From the NCBI GenBank assembly GCA_017428925.1, contig JAFRPY010000010.1, forward strand, positions 62,001 to 126,000: a stretch of 64,000 nt of DNA, given 5' to 3'. The stretch comes from Prevotella sp. Lineage in GTDB: Bacteria; Bacteroidota; Bacteroidia; Bacteroidales; Bacteroidaceae. Below the pieces are notes generated by a model. It was given only the letters and a program-made list of their open reading frames with translations. It was not told the DNA's origin and did not search any database. Shown piece by piece: positions 35,491 through 44,430 of the stretch (position 1 is the first letter of the stretch; the number at the start of each line of letters is the position of its first letter). The translations under genes and the position numbers were made by a program.

Positions 35491-36453
35491 TTAGCAAATT
35501 GTCTTCACCACTTCCTTGACCGATTCCACGGCACTTACCGTATAGAAGTGAATGTTGTTTACCCCGTGTGCATAGAGGTCACGACACTGCTGGACGGCCC
35601 ATTCCACGCCCAGTTGCCTGGCATCGTCGTCGGTTTTGCATTTCACCACCTCACGGGCCAGTTCCTCGGGAATGTCACAATGGAAGGTCTTTGGCACCAC
35701 CGTCAGTTGCGAGAGTTTGGCAAAGGGCTTCAGCCCCGGCACAATGGGAATGGCGATACCCATCGCACGCGCCTTCTCTACGAACCGGAAGTATTTCTCA
35801 TTGTCATAGAACAACTGTGTCACGGCATATTTTGCACCGAGGTCCTGCTTCTTTTTCAGGTATTCCATGTCGCGTTCCAGATTCGGCGCTTCTTCGTGCT
35901 TTTCCGGATAGCAGGCCACGCCGAACGAGAATTTCTCTCCGGGATGCTTGATGGGTGTGCCGTCGCGGAAATAGCCGTCGTTGAACTTCACCACCTGCTC
36001 GATGAGTTGTGTCGTATGGCGGTAGCCTCCGCGGATCGGCGTGAATGTCTTCTGGTCCTGTGCCTTGTCGCCTCGGAGCAGCAGCACGTCGTTGATGCCT
36101 AAGAACTGCAGGTCGATGAGTTCATACTCAATGTCTTCAGCCGTGGCACCACTACAGATGATGTGCGGAATCACCGGCAACTGATAGCGTTGCTGAATGG
36201 CGGCGGCAATGGCGATTGTGCCGGGTCGGCGGCGTATGCGCTGGCGCTCAAAGTTACCGTCTTCCAGTTCCCGATAGACATATTCCGAGTGGTGGGTGGT
36301 GATGTTGATATATTTCGGATTAAACTCCTTCAGTATGTCGATGGTGCTGAACAGCGCCTCCGTGCCGTTACCCTTCAGGGGCGGCAATACCTCAAACGAG
36401 AAGCCTTTTTCCTCTTTTACCTGTCCGTTTTCCAGTAAGTCGATGACTTTCAT
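35491..36453 (-). CDS. metF: 5,10-methylenetetrahydrofolate reductase
   Basis: 320 residues from the ATG at 36453 (MKVIDLLENG); a Met eight codons upstream adds sequence unlike the family. TIM-barrel flavoprotein motifs: FSFEVLPPLKGNGTEALF, YINITTHHSEYVYRE, IPHIICSGATAEDIEYELIDLQFLGINDVLLLRGD, and AKYAVTQLFYDNEKYFRFVEKARAMGIAIPIVPGLKP. It reduces methylene-THF to methyl-THF for methionine synthesis. A TAnnTTTG box lies 22 bp upstream. Confidence 0.96.
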   Translation of the reverse strand: MKVIDLLENGQVKEEKGFSFEVLPPLKGNGTEALFSTIDILKEFNPKYINITTHHSEYVYRELEDGNFERQRIRRRPGTIAIAAAIQQRYQLPVIPHIICSGATAEDIEYELIDLQFLGINDVLLLRGDKAQDQKTFTPIRGGYRHTTQLIEQVVKFNDGYFRDGTPIKHPGEKFSFGVACYPEKHEEAPNLERDMEYLKKKQDLGAKYAVTQLFYDNEKYFRFVEKARAMGIAIPIVPGLKPFAKLSQLTVVPKTFHCDIPEELAREVVKCKTDDDARQLGVEWAVQQCRDLYAHGVNNIHFYTVSAVESVKEVVKTIC

Positions 36454-36474
36454 TTCTATTATTGTAAATCGGTG

Positions 36475-36482
36475 CAAATTTA
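36475..36482 (-). promoter_or_regulatory. Promoter -7 box of metF operon
   Basis: TAAATTTG on the minus strand followed by CA, 22 bp before the metF start. No obvious TTTG at -33. Confidence 0.5.
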
Positions 36483-36587
36483 CGAAATTTTCTTGTCATT
36501 CCATTCAATTTAACAATAAATCTTGGGGAAAACGGTTATTAAAACGTAATTTAAAGTAGAAATATCATACAAAACACCTTAATAAAA

Positions 36588-38057
36588 ATGAATCAAACTC
36601 AGAATGGTAGCAAAGCCTACCTTATTTCTATCGTGATGGTAGCCGTCTTAGGCGGCTTGCTCTTCGGTTACGACACCGCAGTTATCTCTGGAGCCGAGAA
36701 GGGTCTCCAGGCGTTTTTCATGGAAGCCAAGGATTTCGCCTACACAGATGGGTGGCATGGCTTTACGTCAGCATCAGCCCTTATTGGCTGTATCATCGGT
36801 TCTGCCCTTTCGGGTTATCTGGCCACCAACCTTGGGCGCAAGAAGTCGCTCATCATTGCCGGTTTGCTGTTCTTTATTTCTGCTTTAGGCAGCATGGATC
36901 CCGAGTTCCTTTTCTTTGAGCATGGCGTCCCGACCTATTCGCTGCTGCTGATGTTCAATGTTTACCGTATTATCGGCGGTATTGGCGTGGGACTGGCTTC
37001 GGCTATCTGCCCAATGTATATTGGTGAGGTGGCTCCCTCAAACATCCGCGGTATGCTTGTCTCTTGGAACCAGTTTGCCATTATCTTCGGTCAGTTGGTG
37101 GTCTATTTCGTCAACTTCTTCATCTTGGGCGACCATATTCAGCCGCTCGTGGAAGAGATGGGTAAGGGCCTTGCCGCCATCGACCCCAGGGCACAGTGGA
37201 CGGTGACCACCGGATGGCGTTATATGTTCGGTTCTGAAGCCGTTCCTGCAGGACTCTTCGCCCTGCTCATCTGCTTCGTGCCCGAGACTCCGCGCTATCT
37301 TGTCAGTATCAATCAGGATCAGAAGGCACTCGGTATTCTGTCGAAGATTAACGGCAGTGAGCGTGCCATGCAGATTCTGCAGGACATCAAGGATACCATG
37401 GTCGTGAAGACCGAGAAGTTGATGACCTACGGCTTTATGTGCATCTTCATCGGCATCATGCTCAGCGTGTTCCAGCAGGCAGTAGGTATTAACGCCGTGC
37501 TCTACTACGCTCCGCGTATCTTCGGTGACATGGGCATGGACAACCCGATGATGATTACTGTCTTCATGGGTATCATCAACATCCTGTTCACCCTCGTGGC
37601 TATCTTCACCGTAGAGAAATGGGGCCGCAAGCCGCTGCTTATCTACGGTTCTCTGGGTATGGCTCTCGGCGCCTTCGGTGTTGCCGTCACCTTCGGACAT
37701 ACCGGTCTTGAATTCCTCACGGCAGCCAGTCTGTTGGTCTATAGTGCCTCGTTCATGTTCTCGTGGGGTCCCATCACCTGGGTGCTCATTGCCGAGATAT
37801 TCCCCAACACCATCCGTGGTGGAGCCGTTGCCATTGCTGTGGCCTTCCAGTGGATATTCAACTTCATCGTGAGCAGCACATTCGTTCCGATGTTCAACAT
37901 GCACCTCACCGAGGGCGACGACTTCGGACACTGGTTCACCTATGGTCTCTACGGCGTTATCTGTGTGATTGCTGCCATCTTCGTTTGGAAACTTGTTCCT
38001 GAAACCAAGGGCAAGACGCTTGAAGACATGACGGCTCTCTGGAAAAACCGGAAATAG
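36588..38057 (+). CDS. xylE: D-xylose:H+ symporter XylE-like (MFS sugar porter)
   Basis: 489 residues, 12 membrane segments. Sugar-porter signatures: GGLLFGYDTAVISG, GYLATNLGRKK, the PESPR variant PETPRYL after the sixth helix, QQAVGINAVLYYAPRIF (helix 7), GRKPLLIYG, and C-terminal PETKGKTLEDM. These match E. coli XylE closely, including the QQ and the N of the sugar site. It brings xylose into the cytoplasm, fitting the xylan locus about 14 kb away and the acetylxylan esterase convergent to it. Other aldoses such as glucose cannot be ruled out. Confidence 0.88.
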   Translation: MNQTQNGSKAYLISIVMVAVLGGLLFGYDTAVISGAEKGLQAFFMEAKDFAYTDGWHGFTSASALIGCIIGSALSGYLATNLGRKKSLIIAGLLFFISALGSMDPEFLFFEHGVPTYSLLLMFNVYRIIGGIGVGLASAICPMYIGEVAPSNIRGMLVSWNQFAIIFGQLVVYFVNFFILGDHIQPLVEEMGKGLAAIDPRAQWTVTTGWRYMFGSEAVPAGLFALLICFVPETPRYLVSINQDQKALGILSKINGSERAMQILQDIKDTMVVKTEKLMTYGFMCIFIGIMLSVFQQAVGINAVLYYAPRIFGDMGMDNPMMITVFMGIINILFTLVAIFTVEKWGRKPLLIYGSLGMALGAFGVAVTFGHTGLEFLTAASLLVYSASFMFSWGPITWVLIAEIFPNTIRGGAVAIAVAFQWIFNFIVSSTFVPMFNMHLTEGDDFGHWFTYGLYGVICVIAAIFVWKLVPETKGKTLEDMTALWKNRK

Positions 38058-38079
38058 CAGTCGTCACCTCAAACCCATA

Positions 38080-38122
38080 AAAAAACGCAGGAGTGCATAG
38101 TTTTTGTGCTCCTGCGTTTTTT
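38080..38122. terminator. Bidirectional rho-independent terminator
   Basis: AAAAAACGCAGGAG (38080-38093) pairs perfectly with CTCCTGCGTTTTTT (38109-38122). It serves xylE on the plus strand and the esterase gene on the minus strand. Confidence 0.92.
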
Positions 38123-39436
38123 CTATTTCAACTGTTTCAACAGCCATTCCATGTGGCTGTACTCCGTGGCCTCCGATGTCCAATGCTCGTTGACGGGCGT
38201 GATGAGCGATTCCTTTTCACACGTCAGCGTGTTCCATACGGCATAACTGGTGGTAGGCGGACAAGTGTCATCGTTGTAACCCCATGTAAGACGGATCCTG
38301 GCCTTCACGTAGCGGGCAAAGTTCACCACATCGTAGTAGGCCATCGTATGGATCTTTTCCGTAGTGAGCATCCCGTTCATACGGTTGAAATGGGGATAGC
38401 CGCCCGTGCGTCCTTTTTCTGCATAGCCCGCCATGTCGCTCAGGGCAGGATGGTTGGCCACACAGAGCGTGACACGAGGATCAAGTCCTGCGGTGACGAT
38501 GGCCAATGCCCCTCCCTGAGAACCTCCCTGAACGGCCACATTGCGACCGTCCCATTCAGGCAGTGAAGTGAGCAGGTCAATGCAGCGCACACAAGCCAGA
38601 TAGACACGTTTCATGTAGTAGTTGTCGCGGTTGTCAAGTCCCTGGCAGAGATAGCCGTTGGGATCCGTATTGAGCGCGCGGCTGATTTCGTTGAACTGTT
38701 CCGTGGTCATACGGGGGTCAAGTCCGTGGATTTCCATCTCCAGACGGATGAAACCGTTCTCTGCATAATACTTGTGACGCAGGGGCTCCTTGATGGTCTT
38801 CACACCGGCACCCGGCGGACAGAGTACCACAGGGCAACTGCCTTTCCCGGCATTCTTCGGATAGAACAGATAGCCGTAGATACACTGGCCGCGCCGGTTG
38901 AGTTGCAGGCGGATGAGCCAGCAATCTACCTTGTCTGTGCAATATTCCGCAGCCCTTTCGCGGGTGTAGGTCAGGGGGAAAGCGGCGGCCTCCTCCTTGG
39001 CCTTGTCCCAGAAAGCCTTGAAGTCGGCAGGCTCCTTGGTGTAAGGCTGGATTTTGTCAGCAGAAAAGCCTACCTTGATGTGATGGCCGTATTCCTTTCC
39101 GTCGCAGGTGATGTGCAGGCGCAGGTCACGGAACCCCGGCGTCTTCCGCGTTCCCATATTGATCAGCGCGCGTCCGTTCCTGAGTTTGACAGAACCCTGC
39201 TCATCGTCGGGCAGCATATCGTTGCCGATGGAGTAACTGACCGTTCCCTCCTGCGGAATGCCATACTTGAAGAACTGCACCTCCACCGTGGCCTTCTGCC
39301 CCGTTTCATAGAGCCAGTCGGCATGGTCGGGCGTAGTCACCCACAGGTAATCAGAACGATAGGGATAATTTTCCGCCCGCAAGGCAGCGCAGAAAACAAG
39401 TGCCGTCAAGGCAACCGTCATGCATAATCTTCTCAT
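38123..39436 (-). CDS. Secreted acetylxylan esterase (CE7/AXE1 family)
   Basis: 437 residues with a signal peptide (cleavage near LRAEN). An N-terminal beta domain (about 30-120) precedes the alpha/beta-hydrolase domain, which starts with EPADFKAFWDKAKEEAAAFPL as in CE7 enzymes. Catalytic motifs: GGSQGG with nucleophile Ser306, an Asp in GYNDDTCPPT near 400, and a His in EYSHMEW near 431. CE7 enzymes remove acetyl groups from xylan oligomers or cephalosporin C. No lipobox, so periplasmic or secreted. It converges on xylE through a shared terminator, supporting a xylan role. Confidence 0.9.
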   Translation of the reverse strand: MRRLCMTVALTALVFCAALRAENYPYRSDYLWVTTPDHADWLYETGQKATVEVQFFKYGIPQEGTVSYSIGNDMLPDDEQGSVKLRNGRALINMGTRKTPGFRDLRLHITCDGKEYGHHIKVGFSADKIQPYTKEPADFKAFWDKAKEEAAAFPLTYTRERAAEYCTDKVDCWLIRLQLNRRGQCIYGYLFYPKNAGKGSCPVVLCPPGAGVKTIKEPLRHKYYAENGFIRLEMEIHGLDPRMTTEQFNEISRALNTDPNGYLCQGLDNRDNYYMKRVYLACVRCIDLLTSLPEWDGRNVAVQGGSQGGALAIVTAGLDPRVTLCVANHPALSDMAGYAEKGRTGGYPHFNRMNGMLTTEKIHTMAYYDVVNFARYVKARIRLTWGYNDDTCPPTTSYAVWNTLTCEKESLITPVNEHWTSEATEYSHMEWLLKQLK

Positions 39437-39468
39437 AATCTTTTTTTTGATGTGCTTAGTAGTGCTTG

Positions 39469-39476
39469 CAAAAATA
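39469..39476 (-). promoter_or_regulatory. Candidate promoter -7 box of the esterase gene
   Basis: TATTTTTG on the minus strand, 33 bp before the start codon. No clear -33 TTTG. The rest of 39437-39574 shows nothing else. Confidence 0.45.
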
Positions 39477-39574
39477 AGGATAATCTTTGAAAGCCGATGC
39501 TTGAAAAATGATAAAACAGTCTTTATTTTTGATTTTTTTGCGATGGGGGAGAAGCAAGTATGGAGTTTTTTCTT

Positions 39575-39582
39575 TATATTTG
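39575..39582 (+). promoter_or_regulatory. Candidate promoter -7 box of aldA
   Basis: TATATTTG, 46 bp before the aldA start. The -33 element is not recognisable. Confidence 0.45.
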
Positions 39583-39627
39583 CGGTCAGAAACTTTTAAC
39601 TAATTACTAACAAACAATCTGAAAGAC

Positions 39628-41067
39628 ATGAAAGATTTGAAAATGTACATCAACGGCCAGTTTGTGGAGAGCCGTTCGGGTGAGTGGATTGAAGTATTGA
39701 ACCCCAGCACGGAGGAAGTGACCTCGCGCCAGCCTGCAGGTACGGTGGAGGATGTGAACGAAGCCGTGGAGGCTGCATACGCGGCCCAGAAGAAATGGGC
39801 GAAGGTGCCTGCTGCCGAGCGTGCCGTCTATCTGCATAAGATTGCCGACGGCATCCGTGCCAACTTCGACAAGTTCCAGGAGATCATTGTCCGTGAGCAG
39901 GGTAAGACACAGGCGCTTGCCGGTGTGGAAGTGGGTGTCACTGCCACTTATTTCGACTATATGGCTGAGTTTGCCCGCCGCATTGAGGGTGAGGTGATTC
40001 AGAGTGATGCCCCCAACGAGACGATGATTCTCGTGAAGAAGCCTATCGGTGTGGCTGCCGGTATCCTGCCTTGGAACTTCCCGTTCTTCCTCATTGCCCG
40101 TAAGGCTGCCGCCGCCCTGATAACAGGCTGCTCCATCGTTATCAAGCCTGCTCAGATTACGCCCGAGAACTGTACGGAGATCTGTAAGGTGGTTCATGAG
40201 AGTGGTCTGCCTGCCGGTCTGTTCAATGTGGTGACAGGTAAGGGTTCCGTGGTTGGTAATGCGCTGGCCAGTCATCCCAAGGTGGGCATCGTGAGCCTGA
40301 CAGGTTCTGTTGGAGCCGGTGTGAAGATTATGGAAGCCGCTGCTCCGAATATCACCAAGGTGAGCCTCGAACTGGGTGGTAAGGCCCCGGCCATCGTATT
40401 CCCCGATGCCGACCTTGAACTGGCTGCTCAGGCCATTCTGGAGAGCCGCATCGGCAACACCGGTCAGATTTGTAACAATGCCGAGCGCGTTTATGTACAC
40501 AAGGATATCAAGAAGGAATTCACCGATCTCATCGTGAAGAAGTTCAAGGCCGTGAAGTATGGCAATCCTGCCATTGAGAAGGATGTCGATATGGGGCCGC
40601 TGGTGGAGAAGGCTGCACTGGAGAGTGTGACGAAGAAGGTGAACCACGCCGTGGAGCAGGGAGCCAAGATTCTTTGTGGCGGTGCTCCCGTTGAGGGCAA
40701 GGGCTACTTCTATCCTGCAACGGTGCTTGACAACTGTACTCAGGATATGGACATCATCCATGAGGAGACCTTCGGCCCGGTGCTGCCATTGGTGGAGTTC
40801 GACAACATCGACCAGATCATCGAGTGGGCCAACGATTGCGAATACGGTCTTGCCTCTTCGGTATTCACCAAGGACATCGACACCGCTACACGCATCTGCC
40901 GTGAGATTGAGTTCGGCGAGACTTATATCAACCGCATGCACTTCGAGGCCATCCAGGGCTTCCATGCAGGTGTGAAGAAATCAGGTATTGGTGGTGCTGA
41001 TGGTAAGCATGGCATGGAGGAATACCTCGTCACGAAGGTGGTCTATCTTGATACTCACTATGAGTAG
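39628..41067 (+). CDS. aldA: Lactaldehyde dehydrogenase (AldA-like)
   Basis: 479 residues, the same length as E. coli AldA, and alignable along most of its length: MYINGQFVESRSGEWIEVLNP, FDYMAEFARRIEGE, GILPWNFPFFLIARK, SLELGGKAPAIV with general base E248, NTGQICNNAERVYV with catalytic C282, HEETFGPVLP, GFHAGVKKSGIGGADGKHG. It oxidises L-lactaldehyde, the C3 product of rhamnose and fucose breakdown, to lactate with NAD. The overlapping downstream glycosidase (GH106-type) supports a deoxyhexose context. Another aldehyde substrate remains possible. Confidence 0.92.
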   Translation: MKDLKMYINGQFVESRSGEWIEVLNPSTEEVTSRQPAGTVEDVNEAVEAAYAAQKKWAKVPAAERAVYLHKIADGIRANFDKFQEIIVREQGKTQALAGVEVGVTATYFDYMAEFARRIEGEVIQSDAPNETMILVKKPIGVAAGILPWNFPFFLIARKAAAALITGCSIVIKPAQITPENCTEICKVVHESGLPAGLFNVVTGKGSVVGNALASHPKVGIVSLTGSVGAGVKIMEAAAPNITKVSLELGGKAPAIVFPDADLELAAQAILESRIGNTGQICNNAERVYVHKDIKKEFTDLIVKKFKAVKYGNPAIEKDVDMGPLVEKAALESVTKKVNHAVEQGAKILCGGAPVEGKGYFYPATVLDNCTQDMDIIHEETFGPVLPLVEFDNIDQIIEWANDCEYGLASSVFTKDIDTATRICREIEFGETYINRMHFEAIQGFHAGVKKSGIGGADGKHGMEEYLVTKVVYLDTHYE

Positions 41068-43846
41068 AAAAAAACAACCCCGACAGACCCTCCCCCTGCC
41101 CCTCCCTATAGGGCGGGGGGCGATTACATTTAAGAGTAGGAAGTATCTACTCCCCTCCATTCAGGGAGGGGCAGGGGGGAGGGTCTGCTGCTGGTGGGTC
41201 TGTGTGGTTATTCTTCTTCTCTTTTTCCCGTTGATGACCGTGGGCCAGCAATGGCCGACAGTGAATCCCGAGGCCAAGCCCGGTGCCCGCTGGTGGTGGC
41301 TGGGCTCTGCCGTTGACAAGGAAAATCTGCAATGGAATATGCAGGAGTATGCCCGTCATGGCATCGGTGCCTTGGAGATTACCCCTCTTTACGGCGTGCA
41401 GGGGAACGACCGGAACAATATTCCCTATCTGTCTGATAAATGGATGGAAATGCTGCGCTATACTGAGGAACTGGGCCGCCAGAACGGTATCGAGATAGAC
41501 ATGGCCACGGGCACGGGATGGCCTTTTGGCGGTCCGTGGGTGCCGTTGGAGGAGAGTGCCTGCCGGGCGGTGTTCGTGGAACAGTCCTTCATTGGTGATA
41601 AGGTGGCGAATATGGACCTGCGGCCTACTGAGGAGAAAGACCGCAAGAATGCCGTGCTCCATAAGGCGATGCTTTTCGGACATGACAGTTCTGTCGTTGA
41701 TGTCACGGATTGCATGACCGACGGCTTCCTGAACTGGAAAGCCTCGAAGGCAGACAGCAAACTCCTGGGCGGCAAGGACGACAGCAAGACCGTCGTGGTG
41801 CTCTATATCAAGTACGGCGTGATGAAGGTGAAGCGGGCGGCTCCCGGAGGAGAGGGACTGGTCATCGACCACTTTGACCGCAAGGCTGTGGCCAACTACC
41901 TGAAGCACATCGAGGAGGCCTTTGAGCGCACCCATACGCCTTATCCCCATACGTTCTTCAACGACAGTTACGAGGTGGCCGATGCCACTTGGACACCAAC
42001 GCTCTTCGAGGAGTTCTACAAGCGGCGCGGCTATCGTCTGGAAGACCATCTGCTGGCTTTCACCCACGGAGATGTGAAACTCGTTTCTGACTACCGTGAG
42101 ACACTTTCTGATCTGCTCTTGGAGAACTTCACCCGGCAATGGACGGATTGGGCCCATAGCCACGGGGCCATCACCCGTAATCAGGCACATGGTTCTCCGG
42201 CAAACTTGATTGACTGCTATGCCGCGGTGGATATTCCGGAGATTGAAGGCTTTGGCCTTTCTGACTTCGGCATCAAGGGATTGCGCCAGGATCCGGGCAA
42301 GACCCGCAAGAACGATTCCGACTATTCCATGTTCAAGTATGCTCCGTCGGCAGCCCATATCTGCGGTAAGCCCTATACGAGCAGCGAGACCTTCACATGG
42401 CTTACGGAGCATTTCCGCACCTCGCTCTCACAACTCAAGCCCGACCTTGACCTGATGTTCTGCGCCGGCGTGAACCACATGTTCTTCCACGGTACTTGTT
42501 ATTCGCCGAAAGATGACCCGTGGCCGGGGTGGAAGTTCTATGCCTCGATAGACATGAGTCCCACGAACACTATCTGGCGCGATGCACCTGCATTTATGGA
42601 ATATGTGGAGCGTTGCCAGAGTTTCCTTCAGTGGGGACAGCCTGACAATGACTTCCTGGTCTTCCTACCCGTTCGGGATATGTGGAAGAAAAACCCCGAC
42701 AAACTGCTGATGCAGTTCTCCATCCACGCGATGGGCAAACTGGCTCCTGAATTTATCAAGACCATCCTCGACATCGACAAGGCTGGTTTCGATTGTGACT
42801 ATATCTCCGAGCGTCTGCTGATGGGCTGCAAGGTGGTGAATGGTGGAATCGAGACAGCCGCCGGAACCCGCTACAAAGCCCTCATCATTCCCGGTAGCGG
42901 AGATATGCCCGAGCAGGTGAAGGCCCACATCGAAGCGATGAAGGCTCAGGGTGCAAAGGCTATCTATGGTACGGATGTGAAAGAGATGAATGCTGCCGCC
43001 AAGCCTGAGACCATGAAGACGAAGTATGGGCTGAATGCTATCCGTCGCAAGAATCCCACGGGCTATCATTATTTCATTGCCAACCTGACGCCTCAGGATA
43101 TTGAGACGGACGTTCCGTTGGGCGTTGACTTCAAGCGTGCTTGCTTCTTCAATCCTCTCAACGGTGATATCACGCCTGTTCCCATCGCTTTGGCCGACCA
43201 TAAGATTCATCTCGCCCTGCGAAGCGGAGAGAGCATCATCGTGCAGACCTTTGATGACGCCCCTCAGCAACAGTCTGCCGATTTACTGAAGGACCTGGTT
43301 TCCGTCTATCACCAAGCATCCACGGCCCATCCGCAGGAATATCCGCTCAACGGCCCGTGGACACTCTCGTTCATCGAAGAGGCTCCGAAGGTGGGGCAGA
43401 CCTTCACTCTCGATAAACTTCAGACGTGGGAGACATTGAGCGATGAGACCCGCGTCACGATGGGGACCGGTGTCTATGAGACCACCGTCAAACTGAAGAA
43501 GAAGGATCTGAAGGATGCCACGGATTGGAAGATTGACCTTGGCGACGTGCGTGAGAGTGCCCGTGTCTATATCAACGGGCAGTATATCGGTTGTGCATGG
43601 TCGGTACCCTTTGTGCTTGATTGCAAGAATACGCTGAAGGCAGGCCTGAACACCATCCGCATCGAGGTGACCAACCTGCCTGCCAACCGCATTGCCGACC
43701 TAGACCGCCGTGGCGTGAAATGGCGTAAGATGGAGGAAATCAACGTGGTGGACATCAACTACAAAAAGACCTTATACGACACTTGGGAGCCCATGCCCAG
43801 CGGCCTGAACTCACAGGTGAAACTAATATCCACCATCAATCGCTAA
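41060..43846 (+). CDS. GH106-type glycosidase (alpha-L-rhamnosidase family)
   Basis: 928 residues from the ATG at 41060, which overlaps the aldA stop by 8 bp; an ATG at 40988 would lie deep in aldA. The N-terminus is odd: about 40 mostly non-hydrophobic residues encoded by a palindromic repeat (LPLPLPIGRGA, PSIQGGAGGRV) precede the core VCVVILLLFFPLM and cleavage near VGQQW. The body matches GH106: NPEAKPGARWWWLGSAVDKENLQWNMQEYARHGIGALEITPLYG, GIEIDMATGTGWPFGG, FFNDSYEV, and a C-terminal beta-sandwich (YETTVKLKKKDL, RVYINGQYIGCAWSVPF, IRIEVTNLPANRI). It probably releases L-rhamnose from pectin-like glycans; substrate not proven. Confidence 0.87.
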   Translation: MSRKKQPRQTLPLPLPIGRGAITFKSRKYLLPSIQGGAGGRVCCWWVCVVILLLFFPLMTVGQQWPTVNPEAKPGARWWWLGSAVDKENLQWNMQEYARHGIGALEITPLYGVQGNDRNNIPYLSDKWMEMLRYTEELGRQNGIEIDMATGTGWPFGGPWVPLEESACRAVFVEQSFIGDKVANMDLRPTEEKDRKNAVLHKAMLFGHDSSVVDVTDCMTDGFLNWKASKADSKLLGGKDDSKTVVVLYIKYGVMKVKRAAPGGEGLVIDHFDRKAVANYLKHIEEAFERTHTPYPHTFFNDSYEVADATWTPTLFEEFYKRRGYRLEDHLLAFTHGDVKLVSDYRETLSDLLLENFTRQWTDWAHSHGAITRNQAHGSPANLIDCYAAVDIPEIEGFGLSDFGIKGLRQDPGKTRKNDSDYSMFKYAPSAAHICGKPYTSSETFTWLTEHFRTSLSQLKPDLDLMFCAGVNHMFFHGTCYSPKDDPWPGWKFYASIDMSPTNTIWRDAPAFMEYVERCQSFLQWGQPDNDFLVFLPVRDMWKKNPDKLLMQFSIHAMGKLAPEFIKTILDIDKAGFDCDYISERLLMGCKVVNGGIETAAGTRYKALIIPGSGDMPEQVKAHIEAMKAQGAKAIYGTDVKEMNAAAKPETMKTKYGLNAIRRKNPTGYHYFIANLTPQDIETDVPLGVDFKRACFFNPLNGDITPVPIALADHKIHLALRSGESIIVQTFDDAPQQQSADLLKDLVSVYHQASTAHPQEYPLNGPWTLSFIEEAPKVGQTFTLDKLQTWETLSDETRVTMGTGVYETTVKLKKKDLKDATDWKIDLGDVRESARVYINGQYIGCAWSVPFVLDCKNTLKAGLNTIRIEVTNLPANRIADLDRRGVKWRKMEEINVVDINYKKTLYDTWEPMPSGLNSQVKLISTINR
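41085..41186. repeat. GC-rich composite palindrome encoding a signal-peptide n-region
   Basis: Inverted arms AGACCCTCCCCCTGCCCC and GGGGCAGGGGGGAGGGTCT surround inner hairpins (CCCTCCC TATA GGGCGGG; CCCCTCC ATTCA GGGAGGGG). Nearly the whole element is translated as residues 9-43 of the GH106-type protein. Confidence 0.85.
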
Positions 43847-43847
43847 A

Positions 43848-43935
43848 ACCCACCCCTGCCCCTCCCGAAGGGAGGGAAGTCTGGAAAGTAAGACGAAATA
43901 AGAGAACCCCTCCCTTGGGAGGGGCAGGGGTGGGT
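43848..43935. repeat. GC-rich composite palindrome (GH106-maoC gap)
   Basis: Perfect 19-bp terminal inverted repeats (ACCCACCCCTGCCCCTCCC and its complement), each with an inner hairpin, flank about 30 bp of A-rich spacer that includes AAGTCTGGAAAG. It lies between convergent genes and may act as a terminator. Confidence 0.9.
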
Positions 43936-43943
43936 TGTTGGGT

Positions 43944-44408
43944 TTATTGAAAATAATACAAAAACGATGCAATACCCTCGAGGGCTGGCTTGCGCTGGCC
44001 CTCGATTTCTATCTTGAAGTCAATCTCAGCCTTGCAGATGCCACGCAGGTTCTGGATGTTGTGGAGTTTGGTCACCAGTCGCACACGGCTGCCCGTGATG
44101 ACAGGCTGTCCGAAGCGCATCTTGTCCATACCGTAGTTCACCAGCATCTTGATGTTGTTCACCTCGATAATCTGGTCCCACATATAGGGGAGCAAAGATA
44201 GTGTCAGATAGCCGTGGGCAATGGTGCTCTTGTACTGGCTTTCTTTCTGTGCACGCTCCACATCCACGTGAATCCACTGATGATCCAGCGTGGCATCGGC
44301 AAAGAGGTTGATACGTTCCTGATCTACCTGGAGCCAGTCAGAGGCTCCCAATTCCTCGCCCAAGTGGGCGGCAAACTCGTCGTACGAGTTAATCACTAAT
44401 TTGTTCAT
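43944..44408 (-). CDS. MaoC-like (R)-specific enoyl hydratase-fold protein
   Basis: 154 residues. Hot-dog fold with the hydratase-2 motif FADATLDHQWIHVDVERA (Asp and His near 37-47) and STIAHGYLTLSLLP, the usual MaoC catalytic pattern Asp-x4-His. The C-terminal strand region (SRVRLVTKLHNIQNLRGICKAEIDFKIEIEGQRKPALEG) is typical of the family. It should hydrate short trans-2-enoyl-CoA or a related thioester; the substrate is unknown. It lies 22 bp downstream of an MFS gene; the gap contains an ATGAGTTT/TTAAGTTT oligomer repeat. Confidence 0.88.
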   Translation of the reverse strand: MNKLVINSYDEFAAHLGEELGASDWLQVDQERINLFADATLDHQWIHVDVERAQKESQYKSTIAHGYLTLSLLPYMWDQIIEVNNIKMLVNYGMDKMRFGQPVITGSRVRLVTKLHNIQNLRGICKAEIDFKIEIEGQRKPALEGIASFLYYFQ

Positions 44409-44430
44409 GAGTTATTAAGTTTATGAGTTT

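Noticed and set aside
37038-37931. 297-codon open frame antisense to xylE
   Set aside because: His/Glu-rich composition is typical of antisense reading of membrane proteins.
39607-40965. 452-codon open frame antisense to aldA
   Set aside because: aldA matches its family along its full length; the antisense peptide shows no recognisable family.
41147-42412. 421-codon open frame antisense to the GH106-type gene
   Set aside because: Sense frame has clear family motifs; antisense has none.
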